A stretch of 64,000 nt of DNA from Sipunculus nudus (Eukaryota > Annelida > Sipuncula > Golfingiida > Sipunculidae): contig CM049320.1 in NCBI GenBank assembly GCA_026874595.1, positions 25,768,214 through 25,832,213 of the forward strand, given 5' to 3'. The translations under genes and the position numbers were made by a program. This document shows positions 41,075-54,052 of this stretch, piece after piece (positions within the stretch are counted from its first letter, which is position 1; the number at the start of each line of letters is the position of its first letter). The notes below the pieces were generated by a model, which saw nothing but the letters and a program-made list of their open reading frames with translations, was not told where the DNA came from and did not search any database.

Positions 41075-41727
41075 ATCCATTACGCAGATTTACAAACCTG
41101 TCTCCTCATAAGTCAAAAAGCCAAAAGAAATTAAATAAAAAGAAAAGTAATCATACCTCTCAGCAAATTGGGGGAGAAAATTTCTGTTCGTAAATTTGTT
41201 CTCATAGAGTGACACAAACATATTTTGGAAGTGTGCAAGGTAACCAAGACGGGGTGATGCAGGAAATAAATGATGAAAATGAAAGCTGGTACTAATTGAC
41301 TCACTCTTGGGAACCTGTTAACATTAAAACTTTTTATGACAGGATGACCCTATACAGGAACATATATACAGATGGAATTCATTATATTGCTTTCTGTCTT
41401 TTTATAAAATTAGCAATATACTGACCTGGAATGCAAGTCAGTTATACTTAACAGTTTCAAGAGAATCATGAACAGCAGTAAACACAGGGCACCCACCAGC
41501 TCCTTCAGAAATATTGTAATTCTGTAGTTGTTGAGACAAAACTGACTGTAGGAGTACATGAACAGTTTTCCAAAAGAGTTGATCACATGTAATCAATAAT
41601 AAGAACAGGTCTATATAACAATAGTTATTCGATATTAAGTATTATATTGGAATCATGAAAGTGCAGTGAAATACAGGAAAATATAGGAGAGTATGGTTTA
41701 TATGCTGGAATAAAAATTTTGATATTA

Positions 41728-42050
41728 GACCAATTAAAAAAAAGGTAGGGTTCTCAGGCACCACACACATCAATTTTAACCCCTACATCAAAAATATTTA
41801 TTTTGTTTTTTCAAAAGAAACCTACCAATTTTGAGCTCCAGTTGCTCAGACATTTCTGTCAAGAAGAAAAAATAATACAATTTTGATAAGATTTCCTTTG
41901 TTATGTTGTGCTTATGCTTTTCCCTGATCATAAGATGTTTTTATGGAACATAAAAAATAAGTAAAAAATTATATGAATAATATGAAAATTGCCCTCGCCG
42001 ACTGACTTCTGAAAAAAGTGCCTGAGAACCTAACCTTTTTTTTTTGGCCT
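41728..42050 (+). mobile_element. Family A MITE, complete copy A3
   Basis: Ends AAAAGGTAGGGTTCTCAGGC and GCCTGAGAACCTAACC with a T run and GGCC. The inner GATAAGATTTCCTTTGTTAT and TTTTCCCTGATCAT are shared with A1 and with bases 1-110. Confidence 0.75.
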
Positions 42051-42391
42051 TATGAGAGACATTTTTTTTTTCATTGGAAAACATAGGAATACATGGGAAA
42101 AATAATGGATGGTGGAAGCCCTGAAATGTAACCCTGGTTGAGTGCTTGATAATTAGCTACTGTGCTTATAGATAGACCTGTTTTAGTAGTGATTAGTGTC
42201 CGGAATTGGATGTAATTTCATGATCGACCATTAGTAAAAATCAGATGACTTCTACCGACTGATAATCAGAATTAATTGGTTGTACAGGAGTATGATGTTT
42301 TTTACCACATACAGACCTAGCTATAGCAGCCCACAATGAGCTGTATTGAGTATTTGGAAGAAATAAACCTGTAAGGGCATGGGTACGTGAT

Positions 42392-42660
42392 ACGGAAATA
42401 CTCCAAGGACAGTGTCCATGCAGATGCAGAAATACTCCAAGGACAGTTTCCAGGCAGATACAGAAATACTCCAAGGACAGTGTCCAGGCAGATACGGAAA
42501 TACTCCAAGGACAGTGTCCAGGCAGACACAAATACTGCAAGGAGAGTGTCCAGGCAGATACGGAAATACTCCAAGTCAGTGTCCAGGCAGATACGGAAAT
42601 ACTCCAAGGACAGTGTCCAGGCAGATACGGAAATACTCCAAGGACAGCATCCAGGCATGA
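42392..42660 (+). repeat. 34 bp minisatellite, 8 copies
   Basis: Unit near ACGGAAATACTCCAAGGACA followed by GTGTCCAGGCAGAT; two copies carry small deletions. Frames on both strands through it are by-products. Confidence 0.96.
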
Positions 42661-42849
42661 ATCTATCTTATTAGAGAGTTTGGTGGCAATTAGGGGACAT
42701 GGCATGCCAAGTCACGTCAATAAAATTATTACAATCAGCTCTGCACATTGCTGTGTATCCTGCACTTTGAGGTTCATCTGGCAAAGTTCTAAGAAATCTG
42801 TCTAGCTTTCTCTGAAAATGTCCACTGAACAACATTTTGTATTTGTTAT

Positions 42850-43086
42850 AAACTTTATTTTTTTTACATGGATTGTACAACTAGTTATAATAATTAATAC
42901 GAGGCACTCTCAATGGCTCGGATGTTGGCGCTCGGTGGTTGGTAAGGGTGGAGGAAACCGGAGGACCCGGAGAAAACCACCGACCTTGGACAGGCAACTA
43001 CAACCCATTCTCATAGCCACGCCGGGAATCGAACCTGGGTCGCCAGCGGTGAAGGCCGAGTGTTTTACGTACCACTCAGCTGTCCA
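42850..43086 (-). mobile_element. tRNA-derived SINE family O, best copy O1
   Basis: On the minus strand: GGACAGCTGAGTGGTACG, an intact B box GGTTCGATTCC, then a conserved middle reading CTCCGGGTCCTCCGGTTTCC. It ends in an AT-rich 3' region (TTGTACAATCCATG). The layout is a tRNA head with a conserved central domain and no reading frame. Confidence 0.82.
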
Positions 43087-43194
43087 GGTCCCAATTTTGT
43101 ATTTCTGGCATATGTGCTTGCAGGACATTGAAACACAGAGCATGTATGGCAAAATTTGCATATCCCAGTGACCTTACTATTTTTTTTAAATAAT

Positions 43195-43441
43195 TTTTGT
43201 TGTTGAAGGTAACTGCCTCCATTTCTTAGTGCTAGCTAGCTTAACTCTAAGTATATGCATATCTGCAGAATTCTATTCAGGTTTCGGACTTTATCACATG
43301 CACTTCCTCTCATTTTATATATCCTGGTGTTAACCAGGCATCGTGACTACTGCACCTGCCAGCCCTGGGTTTGTAATCTCCACATTGCTTGGTTATACCA
43401 CTGAGGAACCCCCAAAAGGTGCACTCATTAGTAAACTTGCT
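43195..43441 (-). mobile_element. tRNA-derived SINE family M, copy M3, head missing
   Basis: Body matching M1 (AACTGCCTCCATTTCTTAGT, ATATCTGCAGAATTCTATTC, GACTACTGCACCTGCC, GGTGCACTCATTAGT) that stops before the tRNA-like head. Confidence 0.65.
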
Positions 43442-43688
43442 GCCAAGGAAGGATATCTTGAGAGTGTGAGGGCACAACAGCACCAATCAAGGTTACAATA
43501 GTCAGCCACGAATAATAATCTTCACAGAACCAGTCTAAAATTACGACGATTTTCGTTCATGCATGCATCACATGATGATATACCACATCATACCTGCTGC
43601 ATCAGCTGGGTTTCCATGACAACACTAGGTGTTAACTTCTGTTAATAACTGGTTAACACAGGAAAACCTAAAAGGAAGGTGTGTATAA

Positions 43689-43794
<106 letters not shown>

Positions 43795-44199
43795 TTCATA
43801 AATCAATATCCATCTTAATTTGGAAACCTTAATCTCATTTATCTGAAAAATAAATTTTTTTATTAAGTCAAGGAACCTAATACATTTTCTCAAAAAATTA
43901 TCATAAAAACTGTATTTCATACATTTATATTAGGTAGGTAATTATATATTATATACATAGAGAGATATATAAAATTTCGTAAATGTTATCCAAGTTATTG
44001 CATTAATTACTGTATTGTTGCATTTTATCAGTGAGTACCTTCAATGCAGAATTCAACATCTTCTTGCTTTACATTTTAACCTTCTCAGATCTAACTGATA
44101 TTAATGCAGTGAGGAGTAATTTACATGGTCTTAATATAAATTACATTTAACCCAAAATAAATGATTACATCATGCTCTCTCTGCAAATTGTATTTATAA

Positions 44200-45660
44200 C
44201 AAGGGACCCATGGGTCATGGCGCTCAGCTGATCCTGATTGGACTATAAATGTATCACCATTGTGATACTATATTGAGTAGATAAAGCTTATGAATATCAT
44301 GGACATGTTGGGTTTTATAAAGGAATATAATGTAATATGTGAGTAAATGATATATGAAATAACCTGACTGATGGATTAATATGGAGTAAAATATAGTGGT
44401 TTATTTTTTAGACCTAATTTGAGGTTTCCAAGGAAACTTTTTATGGGCTTCTCTGCATGTCAAGACAGAAGATTCTAGGTCTAGGCATTACGATTTGTGC
44501 CCTGTAAAATTCGTAAAAATCGAAAAAATACCAGTGGCGCCATCAGACTGCAGAAACTGATGAAACATTCCAAGATCAATATCCATGCAAAGAATTATGG
44601 TGATCATTGCAATAGTTTTTCAGATACTTGAGCTTTTGTTTCAAATTTTCCATCATTCTGGGGGGTACTTGGGAGCCCCATAGCTCAAAGAAAATGGGTA
44701 ACAGAGACCTTTTTCTAAGTTTCTAAGGAGACTTTTAATGAGCCTCCCTGCATGTCAAGAGAGAAGATTCTAGGTCCAGGCGTTACGATTTGTGCCCTGT
44801 TAACAGATGACCCCATCTTAAGGTCTCATAAATAAAGAAAATAATTCGTAAAAATCGAAAAAATACAGGTGGCGCCACCAGACTGCAGAAACTGATGAAA
44901 CATCCCATGATCAATATCCATACAAAGAATCATGGTGATCAATGCAATAGTTGTTCAGATATTTGAGCTTTTGAATCAAATTTTCCATTATTCTGGGGGG
45001 TACTTCTGAGCCCCATAGCTCAGAGGTTATGGGTAACAGAGACCTAGTTTCAGGTTTCCAAGGAGACTTTTCATGGGCCTCCCTGCATGTCAAGAGAGAC
45101 GATTCTAGGTCCAGTCGTTACGATTTGTGCCCTGTTAACAGATGACTGCATCTTCAGAGGTCTCAAAAATAGAGAAAAAAATTCATAAAATTGAAAAAAT
45201 ACAGGTGGCGCCACCAGTCTGCAGAACTGATGAAACACTCCATGATCAATATCCATGCAAAAAATCATGACCATCAGTATTGTAGTTAATGAGATATTGA
45301 AGTTTTTGTATGAAATTTTTGACTATTCTGGGGGGTACTTCGGGGCCCCATAGCTCGAAGGATATGGGTAACAGAGACCTAATTTCTGGTTTCCATGGAC
45401 ATTTTTTCATTGACCTCTCAATGTCTCAAGAATGAAGATTCTAGGTCCAGTCTTTACAATTTGTGCCTTGTTAACAGATGTTCACATTTTTAAAGGTCTC
45501 AAAAATAGAGAAAAAAAATTCAGAACCTCTCAGAATGCCAAGTTACAAGGTTCTAGGTCCAGCGGTTACGATTTGTGCCTGGTTAACGGACGGACAGACG
45601 GACGACGGACAAAGAGTGATCCCTATAGCTCAGATGACTTTCAGTCAGCTGAGCTAAAAA
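44200..45660 (+). mobile_element. Family B tandem-core element, copy B3, ~335 bp cores
   Basis: Starts AAGGGACCCATGGGTCATGG then CGCTCAGCTGA, and ends CAGTCAGCTGAGCTAAAAA. The first ~215 bp equal those of B4. Core landmarks TTCTGGGGGG occur at 44656, 44991 and 45326 (period 335). Palindromes lie near 44532 (degenerate), 44868 and 45206. GACGGACAGACGGACGACGG precedes the end. No coding capacity. Confidence 0.8.
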
Positions 45661-46595
45661 TGGAGTTTTCCAGCATGACCTAGTTGTATCTTTACTCACG
45701 TCCCTTTACGTTAGTGATGGTGTGTGGTTATAACAGAGCACAATGCAATGTAAATGGTGATTAACACTTACGGTAAACGTGAGGATGATAACCAAACTCC
45801 AGGATTATCATAATATAACACAGCTGCAATAATCATATCATTAACTTCCCTATTTTTCATGATATCATTAATTTTTGTCAACAGGGTTTGCGGGTACATA
45901 AACATGACCTTTAGGATAACAACCTGAAGGCATCACAATGGCATGGTCTTATTTTATCCAGAAAATCATTTATTTTCAAAGATAATTTTCAGTTCAATGA
46001 ATCGCATGAAATATGCTATGTAGAAGTTATCATTATAATATCAAAAAGTAATTGCCGGTGTTTGAGAAACTGATAGAATCATGTTCTTGGCCTTGGAAAA
46101 CTCTAGGTATTTTCAGGCTTATAGGTAGCTGTATAAACATATGGCAGAAAGAACTGACAATTGATATATATGATGACTAACGGGAATTCCCAGGCCATAT
46201 ACTGATTTTTTGGTGTCATTATATAATTATATGAATATCTGATATCACCCCAACCCTACCAACACTTTTAAAGGTTGGTTTGGGTGGGAAAGGGTTAATT
46301 TTCTCTGCCACTTAAAACTTGTGGCTGTTATCTTTACGAAGTTTGAAAAAAATAATTAACCTAACAATCTTCTAATCACTTTGTGTATAACATATACTGT
46401 TATTCCCATACACTGTTTAAAATCAGCTATGGGGTGCTCATTTTCTATATGCCAAAAAAGGGGTTTAATTAATTTAGAAACTTCTAATAATTAGACTCTT
46501 TAATCTTCAAATACAGTTTAATTTGCAGATGACATAATTTTTAAATGCAAAATTCCTATTGAGATTCCCATTTATAAATCACAGTCACCGTAGTA

Positions 46596-47260
46596 TTGTT
46601 ATTATTAATACTCCTTGCCATAGGTGGCCAACAATATACAAGACAAATACAGTTGTTTTATATTAACTATTTGTCATATATTATAATCATCCTAGCTGCT
46701 ATGGCTTCTCCAGTGCAGCCCAATCATGCTCAATGCAGCCTAATCCCTCTACGAGTGTACCTGTCAAATAGCTTAATGGATACCTGCCACAAGATTAATG
46801 AACATTATTACAGTCGATAGTGGTCTTACCTGATACAGCTCAGTGTAAGCCTCCGAACATAAAAACCAGCCTCCAGACATTAATAAATATTGACAATGCA
46901 ACCGAAACCGACAAGGATGCACTTTTGCCTACCCGGCTCGTTTTCCCAATAAAGGTCCTTGGTCGTAACTGCCAATGCGACACTTTGCAGTGTATGCAAA
47001 ATGCAGTCTTGTCATACAATATTTGGACAATTTATCCATGGCGTGGCCATTCTGCGATTGTGAATATCTGGCCCTTCCAATGCAGAAGATGTGACCTCAT
47101 TGGTAACTGAGCGGAGGTGGGTGGGCAGAGCAGTGACGAATCAATAGATCTAATAATGTGTTACTCTCCAGAAATGGAGGCTGGATGCTGCAGCCTTCCC
47201 AGATGCTGCCAGTGCTGGCTGCTCAACATTGAGTTTTCTTTCACTGATAAACATATTACA
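46596..47260. other. Non-repetitive stretch, no gene recognised
   Basis: Less AT-rich than its surroundings and not matched elsewhere in the window. Frames of 74 and 96 residues occur but resemble no family I know and lack clear splice context. It could be a regulatory segment or a decayed exon. Confidence 0.35.
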
Positions 47261-47524
47261 TGATGTTTTTGGGTTTCGTGATATTTTGAGACACAATGTC
47301 AGACTCCCGAGTTGCTTTTTTGTTCATTATGGTAAACACACCCTCCGGACAGATCTCATAATATGATAACACCTCAGTAATAGCAGGCAGCACAGCTGGA
47401 GGTTATGACAACTACATTGAACAGAGACAATCAATAAAAAATATGTGAACAGCGATAAAAATATGGATTTTTTGTTCAACATATAGTACAATAAGAATAA
47501 CATCATATATTTAAATTATATACA

Positions 47525-47872
47525 GTGCATTTCTCTATTGTTTAAATCAAATAGTTTTTCAATCTAATTTTTTTTTAAATTTCTCTATTGTTTGCATCAA
47601 ATGTTTTTCCAATCTATTTTTTTCTCAATTTCTCTAACATTTTAATGAAACAGTTTCCCCATTAATTTTTTCCATTTCTCTATTGTTTGAATCAAATGGC
47701 TTCCCCAATCAATTTTTTTCAATTTCTCTATTGTTTAAATTAATGGTTTTCCAATCTCCATTTTTTTATATTTCTCTATTGTTTGAATCAAAAGGTTTTC
47801 CAAACTCCAATTTTTCCCCTTTTCCCTATTGTTTAAAGCATATGGTTATCTTATCTACATTTTTTTCAAGGT
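47525..47872 (+). repeat. ~49 bp minisatellite, 7 copies
   Basis: Each copy opens TTTCTCTATTGTTTGAATCA and runs through GGTTTTCCAATCT into a T-run. Copies differ by several bases. Confidence 0.92.
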
Positions 47873-48951
47873 GCACAGTAACTCAAAAAGTCTCAAGTTC
47901 ATGCAAGTATATACATTCTCAAGTTCATACACTTGATTACTGAATGATCCCCCATAAATGCTCCGTTGCAGGTTTGGAAGGATGGAGGGTTGGTAACTGC
48001 AGGCATCTTGTACTTTTACTTTTTTAATGCAGGGACAGGATGTAGCCTTGTTGAGATATTGAGCCATGGATTAGGGGCAAATTATATCCCATATTTCGAA
48101 CACTGTGTGTCCAAGAGGCAATGTGGTGAAACCATGAAAGAACCTTAAGAGATGTGCTCTTACATCAAACTGGCAAGTTTTGACTTGGCTTATTTTTAAC
48201 CTTGTTCATATTTAAACCTGAAAACCAGATGGACCTCTAATTACATGTTCTTATCATATTATAACCAGAGAGAATTCAGGGTTTTTATCAGTTGAATTAA
48301 AGAACATTCATTACTTTTAATTCATAATTTGGCATGAAAAATCAATTATGAAAACAGAACAACTCTTCTTGTATGGATATTCATAATTTGCTTCAGTATT
48401 GTTATTGTTGTAGCTTATTAGCTGACAAGTTAATTGTGCAGGGTTGGCAGGTGCTTACACTTAGGTACTGATCGCCCTATAAGGGAGATTTAATTAATCA
48501 GGTATATAACATCTTGCATCTAGTGGCCATGTAGAACTTAATAATTGGGAAACAGTGTATGCTTATGTGTAGCTGGTTTATAACATTTCACCTTATGAAA
48601 CTACAGTCACCCTAGGTGCATATATAGGTGTAACAAAAAATGGTTATTCTTTACATGTCATTAGGAGATGTTATTGTTCAACTACTTTGACTAGTTGAAA
48701 TGTATGAAATGAATAATGTATAAATACCTGACAGAAATGTAAGTGAAATGAATAATGTATGATAATAACAGACAGAACTGTGAGTGAGGTAGTCTGGGTC
48801 TGAAACTTGTACAGATCTCACAGAATAAAGTCTTCAAAACTACAATACTTGACTCCTTGGGCCACTCGCCTGAAGTGTCACCCAGTAACAAACTTACGGT
48901 GACAATATGGCTATAATCTTCATCCACATTCAATATACAGTACCACTTTGG

Positions 48952-48956
<5 letters not shown>

Positions 48957-49002
<46 letters not shown>
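48957..49002. repeat. (TA)n microsatellite
   Basis: Uninterrupted TA run. Confidence 0.97.
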
Positions 49003-49006
<4 letters not shown>

Positions 49007-49931
49007 ATAATGATATAACAATAAAGAAACATAGTGTATCAAATCAATTATAAGTCACTTACATATTTTGTTAACTTTCTATATTTTTTTTATACTTTTC
49101 AATTTAGTTAATAAAATGTAACAATATAAAATATCATCCATATTCCAGCAGTGCATGTATAGCCATATCAAGAAGCACTAGTAATATGACCTGACTCGAG
49201 TCTTTTCTGGGGATGAAAACTCATGAAATTTAATGCAAGGAAGCAGATCATTTGACATCAGCTTACTTAAAGAAAGCCTTTGAAGAGCCTGTTCATTTAT
49301 ACATCTTATCAATGATGTATCAGACATATAATCTCATAAGAACTGTTACTAAAATATTTAAAAACATTTATTTAATTAAATAAAATATTATAATTTCAAT
49401 ACCTCTTATTTACATATAATTTCTTAATAAATAAATCCCAGAAACATTCCCTGTATAAAGTAGAGACAAAGAAGAGAAGAGTAAATGTAGAGGAAGTCTG
49501 GCTTTTGGTTTTTCATATGGGAAATCCTGAAGAAAATAAATTTTTTAAAGGAGCCTTTTCCAATAAATGAGATCTATTAACTTAAGATAATCCCTTCAAC
49601 CTTTTATATATATAAACAGACAAGAAAATGCTGACAGCACTACACACGCTTCTTTAATTTTGCTTAGAGTATATTCACGTTTATAACATCTTGGGGTGCA
49701 CAAAATTATTCCAAATACATTCAACAAAGACACCTGGGTTCAAGTCAGATGGGCCAGATTTGGGAAGGGTGTTCTGCAACTATAGTTACTGTTAAGCTTC
49801 CACATATATAAAACCAACTCCCTTAGGATTCTTGGTTTTTTTATTTGTCAACATTGCTCTCAGAGTTTACTAACAGCTTATAGATAAGCAAGCTCATATA
49901 TCCATCACAACAACGTCATAAGAACTTTCTA

Positions 49932-50140
49932 TAATCTTTATTTTACATGGATTTTACAACTAATACTCGATCTCCATAACCCAGAAGATGGTATTCTGCA
50001 GAGGTGGAGGAAACTGGAGGACTCATAGAAAACCACTGACCTTGGACTGGCCACTATAACCCACTCTCATGGCAACTCAAGGGATCGAGCCCAAGTTGGC
50101 AGTGGAGACACCAGCTGAGCATTTAACCACTCACTTAGTG
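49932..50140 (-). mobile_element. tRNA-derived SINE family O, copy O3
   Basis: Diverged copy of O1 with GGTGGAGGAAACTGGAGGAC, CACTGACCTTGGAC and GGGATCGAGCCCAAG (altered B box). Confidence 0.7.
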
Positions 50141-50159
50141 TTCATTAATTAATATATTT

Positions 50160-50161
<2 letters not shown>

Positions 50162-50226
<65 letters not shown>
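50162..50226. repeat. (TA)n microsatellite left of the foldback element
   Basis: TA run that ends exactly where the TIR of the foldback element starts. Confidence 0.97.
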
Positions 50227-50230
<4 letters not shown>

Positions 50231-52233
50231 AAGGCCCAGATCGCGATCTGGACGGATCTTAGATCTGTCCAGCCCAAATTGCGATCGCAGTTCAGACTGG
50301 CCCAAACTGCGATCGCAATCCAGGCTGGCCAGATCTTGGATCCGTCCAGCCTAGATTGCGATTGCAGTTTAGTCCGGCCCAGACTGCGATCCTGTCTTTC
50401 TTGCTTCAGGATCGCAATCTGGACTGGACAGATCTAGGATCTGTCCAGTCAAGATTGCGATCCTAGACTTGACCAGCCAATATTGTGATCCATGTGATCC
50501 AAGTGTTTCAGCTTGTTAATTTATAGTTATTTTAAAACAAAAAAAAATAATAATATGTCAAAATTTTAAAATTTTACTCTTACGAGTACTGATTAAATAT
50601 GTCAATATGTTTCACTAATAATATTAAGACTTGTGGCAGTATCCGCTGTCACAAGACTATGTAAATAATCAAAATCTGTATTGCTGGTTCCTCAATTTAT
50701 GTTAATAAAATTAAACTTGCCCATCTCTAGTTTTCTCCTTGTACAATTTATAGGGTGTTCTTATGCTTGAGTTATTTTTTATTCTTATAATGGTTTCATA
50801 GCTGAGATTGCTTTTAATTTTTTTTACATTTTAAAAAATAAAAATATTTAAATATGATAAAAAATCAGATCTTACACAAGTTCTCTTTATGATTTCTGTA
50901 ATGTTGATAATTGTCATAAGACTTTTGCTATGTCTACTATAGTGCTTAGATTGATGTGAAAGTAGTCCAAAGTGAATATAATAGTTTTATGTTTAAATAT
51001 AAATTAAAGCCATAAAACCAGGTACTTATGATAATTATGATCATACTTATGATCAATTTGTGAAATTAGTAAATTCTTGATTCTCAAGAACTTTGTTTTG
51101 CTGAAACTGAATAAATACCAGACATGATAAGAATACTTTGCAAATATATTTGAATGCGAATATGAATATATGTACTCCATTATTTAATGCATAAAAATAG
51201 GAATAAAGATATAAATGAAAGTATTTGAATACAAATGCAAATACTTTCATAATGTAATCATGAATGTATTCATGAATATATTCTATAATATTTTAATAAT
51301 CATTTATTTCTATTATATTATTAAAAGATCTTTTCATATGATGCTGTTATTATTTTTAATTAAAATTATATTTGACACAATATTTGTTATTAATTTATAA
51401 TAAATAGTTATATTATTTAAGTTTTATTCTTGGGTAGGAATAACCAGTAATTATTAAATAAAAGTTCTCACTTGTAAAAATCAGAATTACCATGACTGAT
51501 AATGGACAGGTTTTTTTTCAAATAATTCTACTGCAATGTAGATAAAGTTATATGGCCACGTCAAAACCTATGTGAAAACAGCACACCATTTCCAACTGTA
51601 TATAATATAAATGACATCAATCCTCTTCCCTGTCTCCAAGGATATTATCATAATCTTACATAACTTGAGTTAAACACCATCAGCTAATAATGAAGCTTAT
51701 ATTACCACACAAAACCTGCACTTGCCTACCTCCTCTTCCAAATCATAGATTTTGTGAGCATATAAAACCCAGGGGTTCCTTGTTACCTTTTTTCAACAAC
51801 CATGCAATACTAAACGTGTTGGTGAAACATCCCATGTTTCACTCCTTTGATATGAGGAGTGAAAATTGCCTTTCTGTATTATAATTGTATTTATTATTGG
51901 AAAATGGTACAATGCAATACCAAAGGAGTTGGTAAAACAACCAATGTTTCACTCATGAGATCGTAAAAGCATGGATCGCAATATGGGCTGGTCAAGTTTA
52001 GGATCGCAATCTCGGCTGGACAGATCTTAGATCTGTCCAGACCAGATTGCAATCCTGAAGCAAGAAAGACAGGATCGCAGTCTGGGCCGGACAAAACTGC
52101 GATCGCAATCTAGGCTGGACGGATCTAAGATCTGGCCAGCCTGGACTGCAATCGCAGTTTGGGCCGGCCTGAACTGTGATCGCAATTTGGGCTGGACAGA
52201 TCTAAGATCTGTCCAGATCATGATCTGGGCCTT

Positions 52234-52237
<4 letters not shown>
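50227..52237. mobile_element. 2.0 kb foldback element of family L
   Basis: Two inverted arms of about 268 bp (50227-50494 and 51971-52237) with outer ends TGTCAAGGCCCAGATC / GATCTGGGCCTTGACA, the TIR also seen at 24175. The arms are built of GATC-rich blocks (GCGATCGCA) and complete palindromes such as CTGGACAGATCT-A-AGATCTGTCCAG at 52192. Both outer sides are TA runs, suggesting insertion into TA repeats. The 1.48 kb centre includes repeat F and no transposase frame. Confidence 0.75.
50930..51740 (-). repeat. Repeat F, copy 2, inverted relative to copy 1
   Basis: Reverse complement of 170-880 with moderate divergence. Lies in the centre of the foldback element. Confidence 0.7.

Positions 52238-52282
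<45 letters not shown>
52238..52282. repeat. (TA)n microsatellite right of the foldback element
   Basis: TA run that begins directly after the right TIR. Confidence 0.97.
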
Positions 52283-52285
<3 letters not shown>

Positions 52286-53334
52286 AGTGGTAGGAATTGC
52301 TTTTAAAATCATAATCCATGATTGAAAATAAAAAGGACCAATGATGGATTATTGATCAATTATTATATGTACTTGCTATAATATACTGAAATCCCCTGTA
52401 TACTAGGACCTAAAATATTGACCCCAGTAAATACTGTGGCAAGTACATTGATATTCATAATTATAATCCATCAATCCAACCACATCCAAAGTCAACTAAC
52501 CATATCGGATGATTGTTGGCTGTGCAGGGTTCTGTTTGATGCTAGTCTTTACTTTGTGTTCCTATATCTTTGACAGTAGTAGATTCTTTGCATGTGCATA
52601 CATAATCATTCTTAATAGATTATGCAAAAATGCAAATGATTTAATCATTTTTGAGAGAAAATGACCAATCATCGATTTTAATCGATTTATCTGCACACCA
52701 CTGATATATATGCAAAGAAGTCAGAAATCATATAAAGTCTTTCTATTGAATAAATAGGTGAATAGCAGGCTTTAAGCTTTGAGGATGATTGAACTTTTTT
52801 TGTCAAAAAGAGAGAAAAATCACCGAGTGCCTATGACCTGTTACCACTTGAAGCCCTGCAGGAGATGTCAGCATGCCCACAAGGGCAGCATTCATCTTAA
52901 TGGTGAGTGATATGAACTTGTGTCTGCATGGAGGACCCCATGGCAGGAAGCATGCAGCAACTTGACTCTACTGAACTTTAGCAGTGGATCCTGGGACACT
53001 CTTATTTCAGGGGAATCATGCATTTATTTTGTCTGCCATTGTTATGGCTGGTATTCATGTCATTCCACACTGGAGGTAGATTTATTTACTTTCCTGTTTA
53101 TCTACCTCTAAGGATGAGTGTAATGGAAGACATACTTGTTTACCTGGTAACATAGCCTGGATTTCAGGGTTTCAATAGACTATATGGGTTTGAAAAAAAA
53201 TGACAAATGATTGCAACCCATGGGTCATATGACACTCAGCTAACAAAATTATATAAATGTGGTGCAAATTTAATAAACTCTAATATACACAAGCATTTTA
53301 CTTGAAAGGCCACATCAAAATAAACCCAAACCAG

Positions 53335-53640
53335 GAGTGAGCTCCGGAGACAGAATTGAGCTCAAGGGATAGCCCTGAGGTCCGGCCTGAGCCAGAAATG
53401 CATGAACTCCTGAGCTGGCACTGAGGTTCTGAGCCTTCAGGACTGAGCTCCTGCACCAGGACTGAGCTAACAGAGCTGGAATTGAGATCCGGCAGTGAGA
53501 GCCAGGATTGTGGTCCTGAGCCAGGACTGCATGAGATCCAGAGCCAGGATTGAGCTTCTGAACCAGGATTGAGCTCCTTAACCAGGAATGAGCTGCTGAG
53601 CCAGGTTTGAGCCACTGAGCCACCATTGAGCTATATACTG
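53335..53640 (+). repeat. Degenerate 18 bp minisatellite
   Basis: Unit near CTGAGCCAGGATTGAGCT, many imperfect copies with insertions. Open frames on the minus strand (Ser/Gln/Leu-rich) follow from the 18 bp period. Confidence 0.88.
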
Positions 53641-53879
53641 AGCTTAAAAAAGGTGAAGCAAATACTTGACAAAAGCTAACAAATTCATCATTCTTATCAT
53701 ATGGTCCACTCGTTCAATAGAACATGCCACAAAAAAGGCCATGGACCTATCCTACAACTTTACAATACAATATACACATATTTGTATTACATTTTAGATG
53801 AGAGTTTGAGTAAATATTATGCTTTATGCTTAATTATTACCTCCAAAAAGCGGCAGATTTTTATGTTTTGGCGGCTTGG

Positions 53880-54050
53880 TTAGTTAAATTTGTCTGTTTG
53901 GTTGTTTGTCTGTTAGTAACAATATTCAAGGAGATTTAATCCGAGAGTTTGATGGAATTGTCAAGACACCTTGGCAATGATACATAGAACATTTGATTAA
54001 ATTGAGAGGGTGATCTGGATCAACATCTGGATCCAGGATTTTTGAAAAGT
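53880..54050 (+). repeat. Dispersed repeat fragment
   Basis: GTTTGTCTGTTAGTAACA, then GATGGAATTGTC, GATTAAATTGAGAGGGTGAT and CTGGATCCAGGATTTTTGAA. The block order is common in invertebrate dispersed repeats; the family name is not known to me. Confidence 0.45.
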
Positions 54051-54052
54051 AA

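Noticed and set aside
42241-42705. 154-residue open frame on the minus strand with repeated SLEYFRICLDT-like units
   Set aside because: It is the 34 bp minisatellite read in three frames in turn; similar frames exist on the other strand.
43015-43086. Functional tRNA gene
   Set aside because: The A and B boxes are present, but the sequence is the head of a SINE and two more decayed copies exist in the window.
46820-47110. 96-residue frame in a non-repetitive stretch
   Set aside because: Kept only as an unannotated region: no homology recognised and no convincing splice sites.
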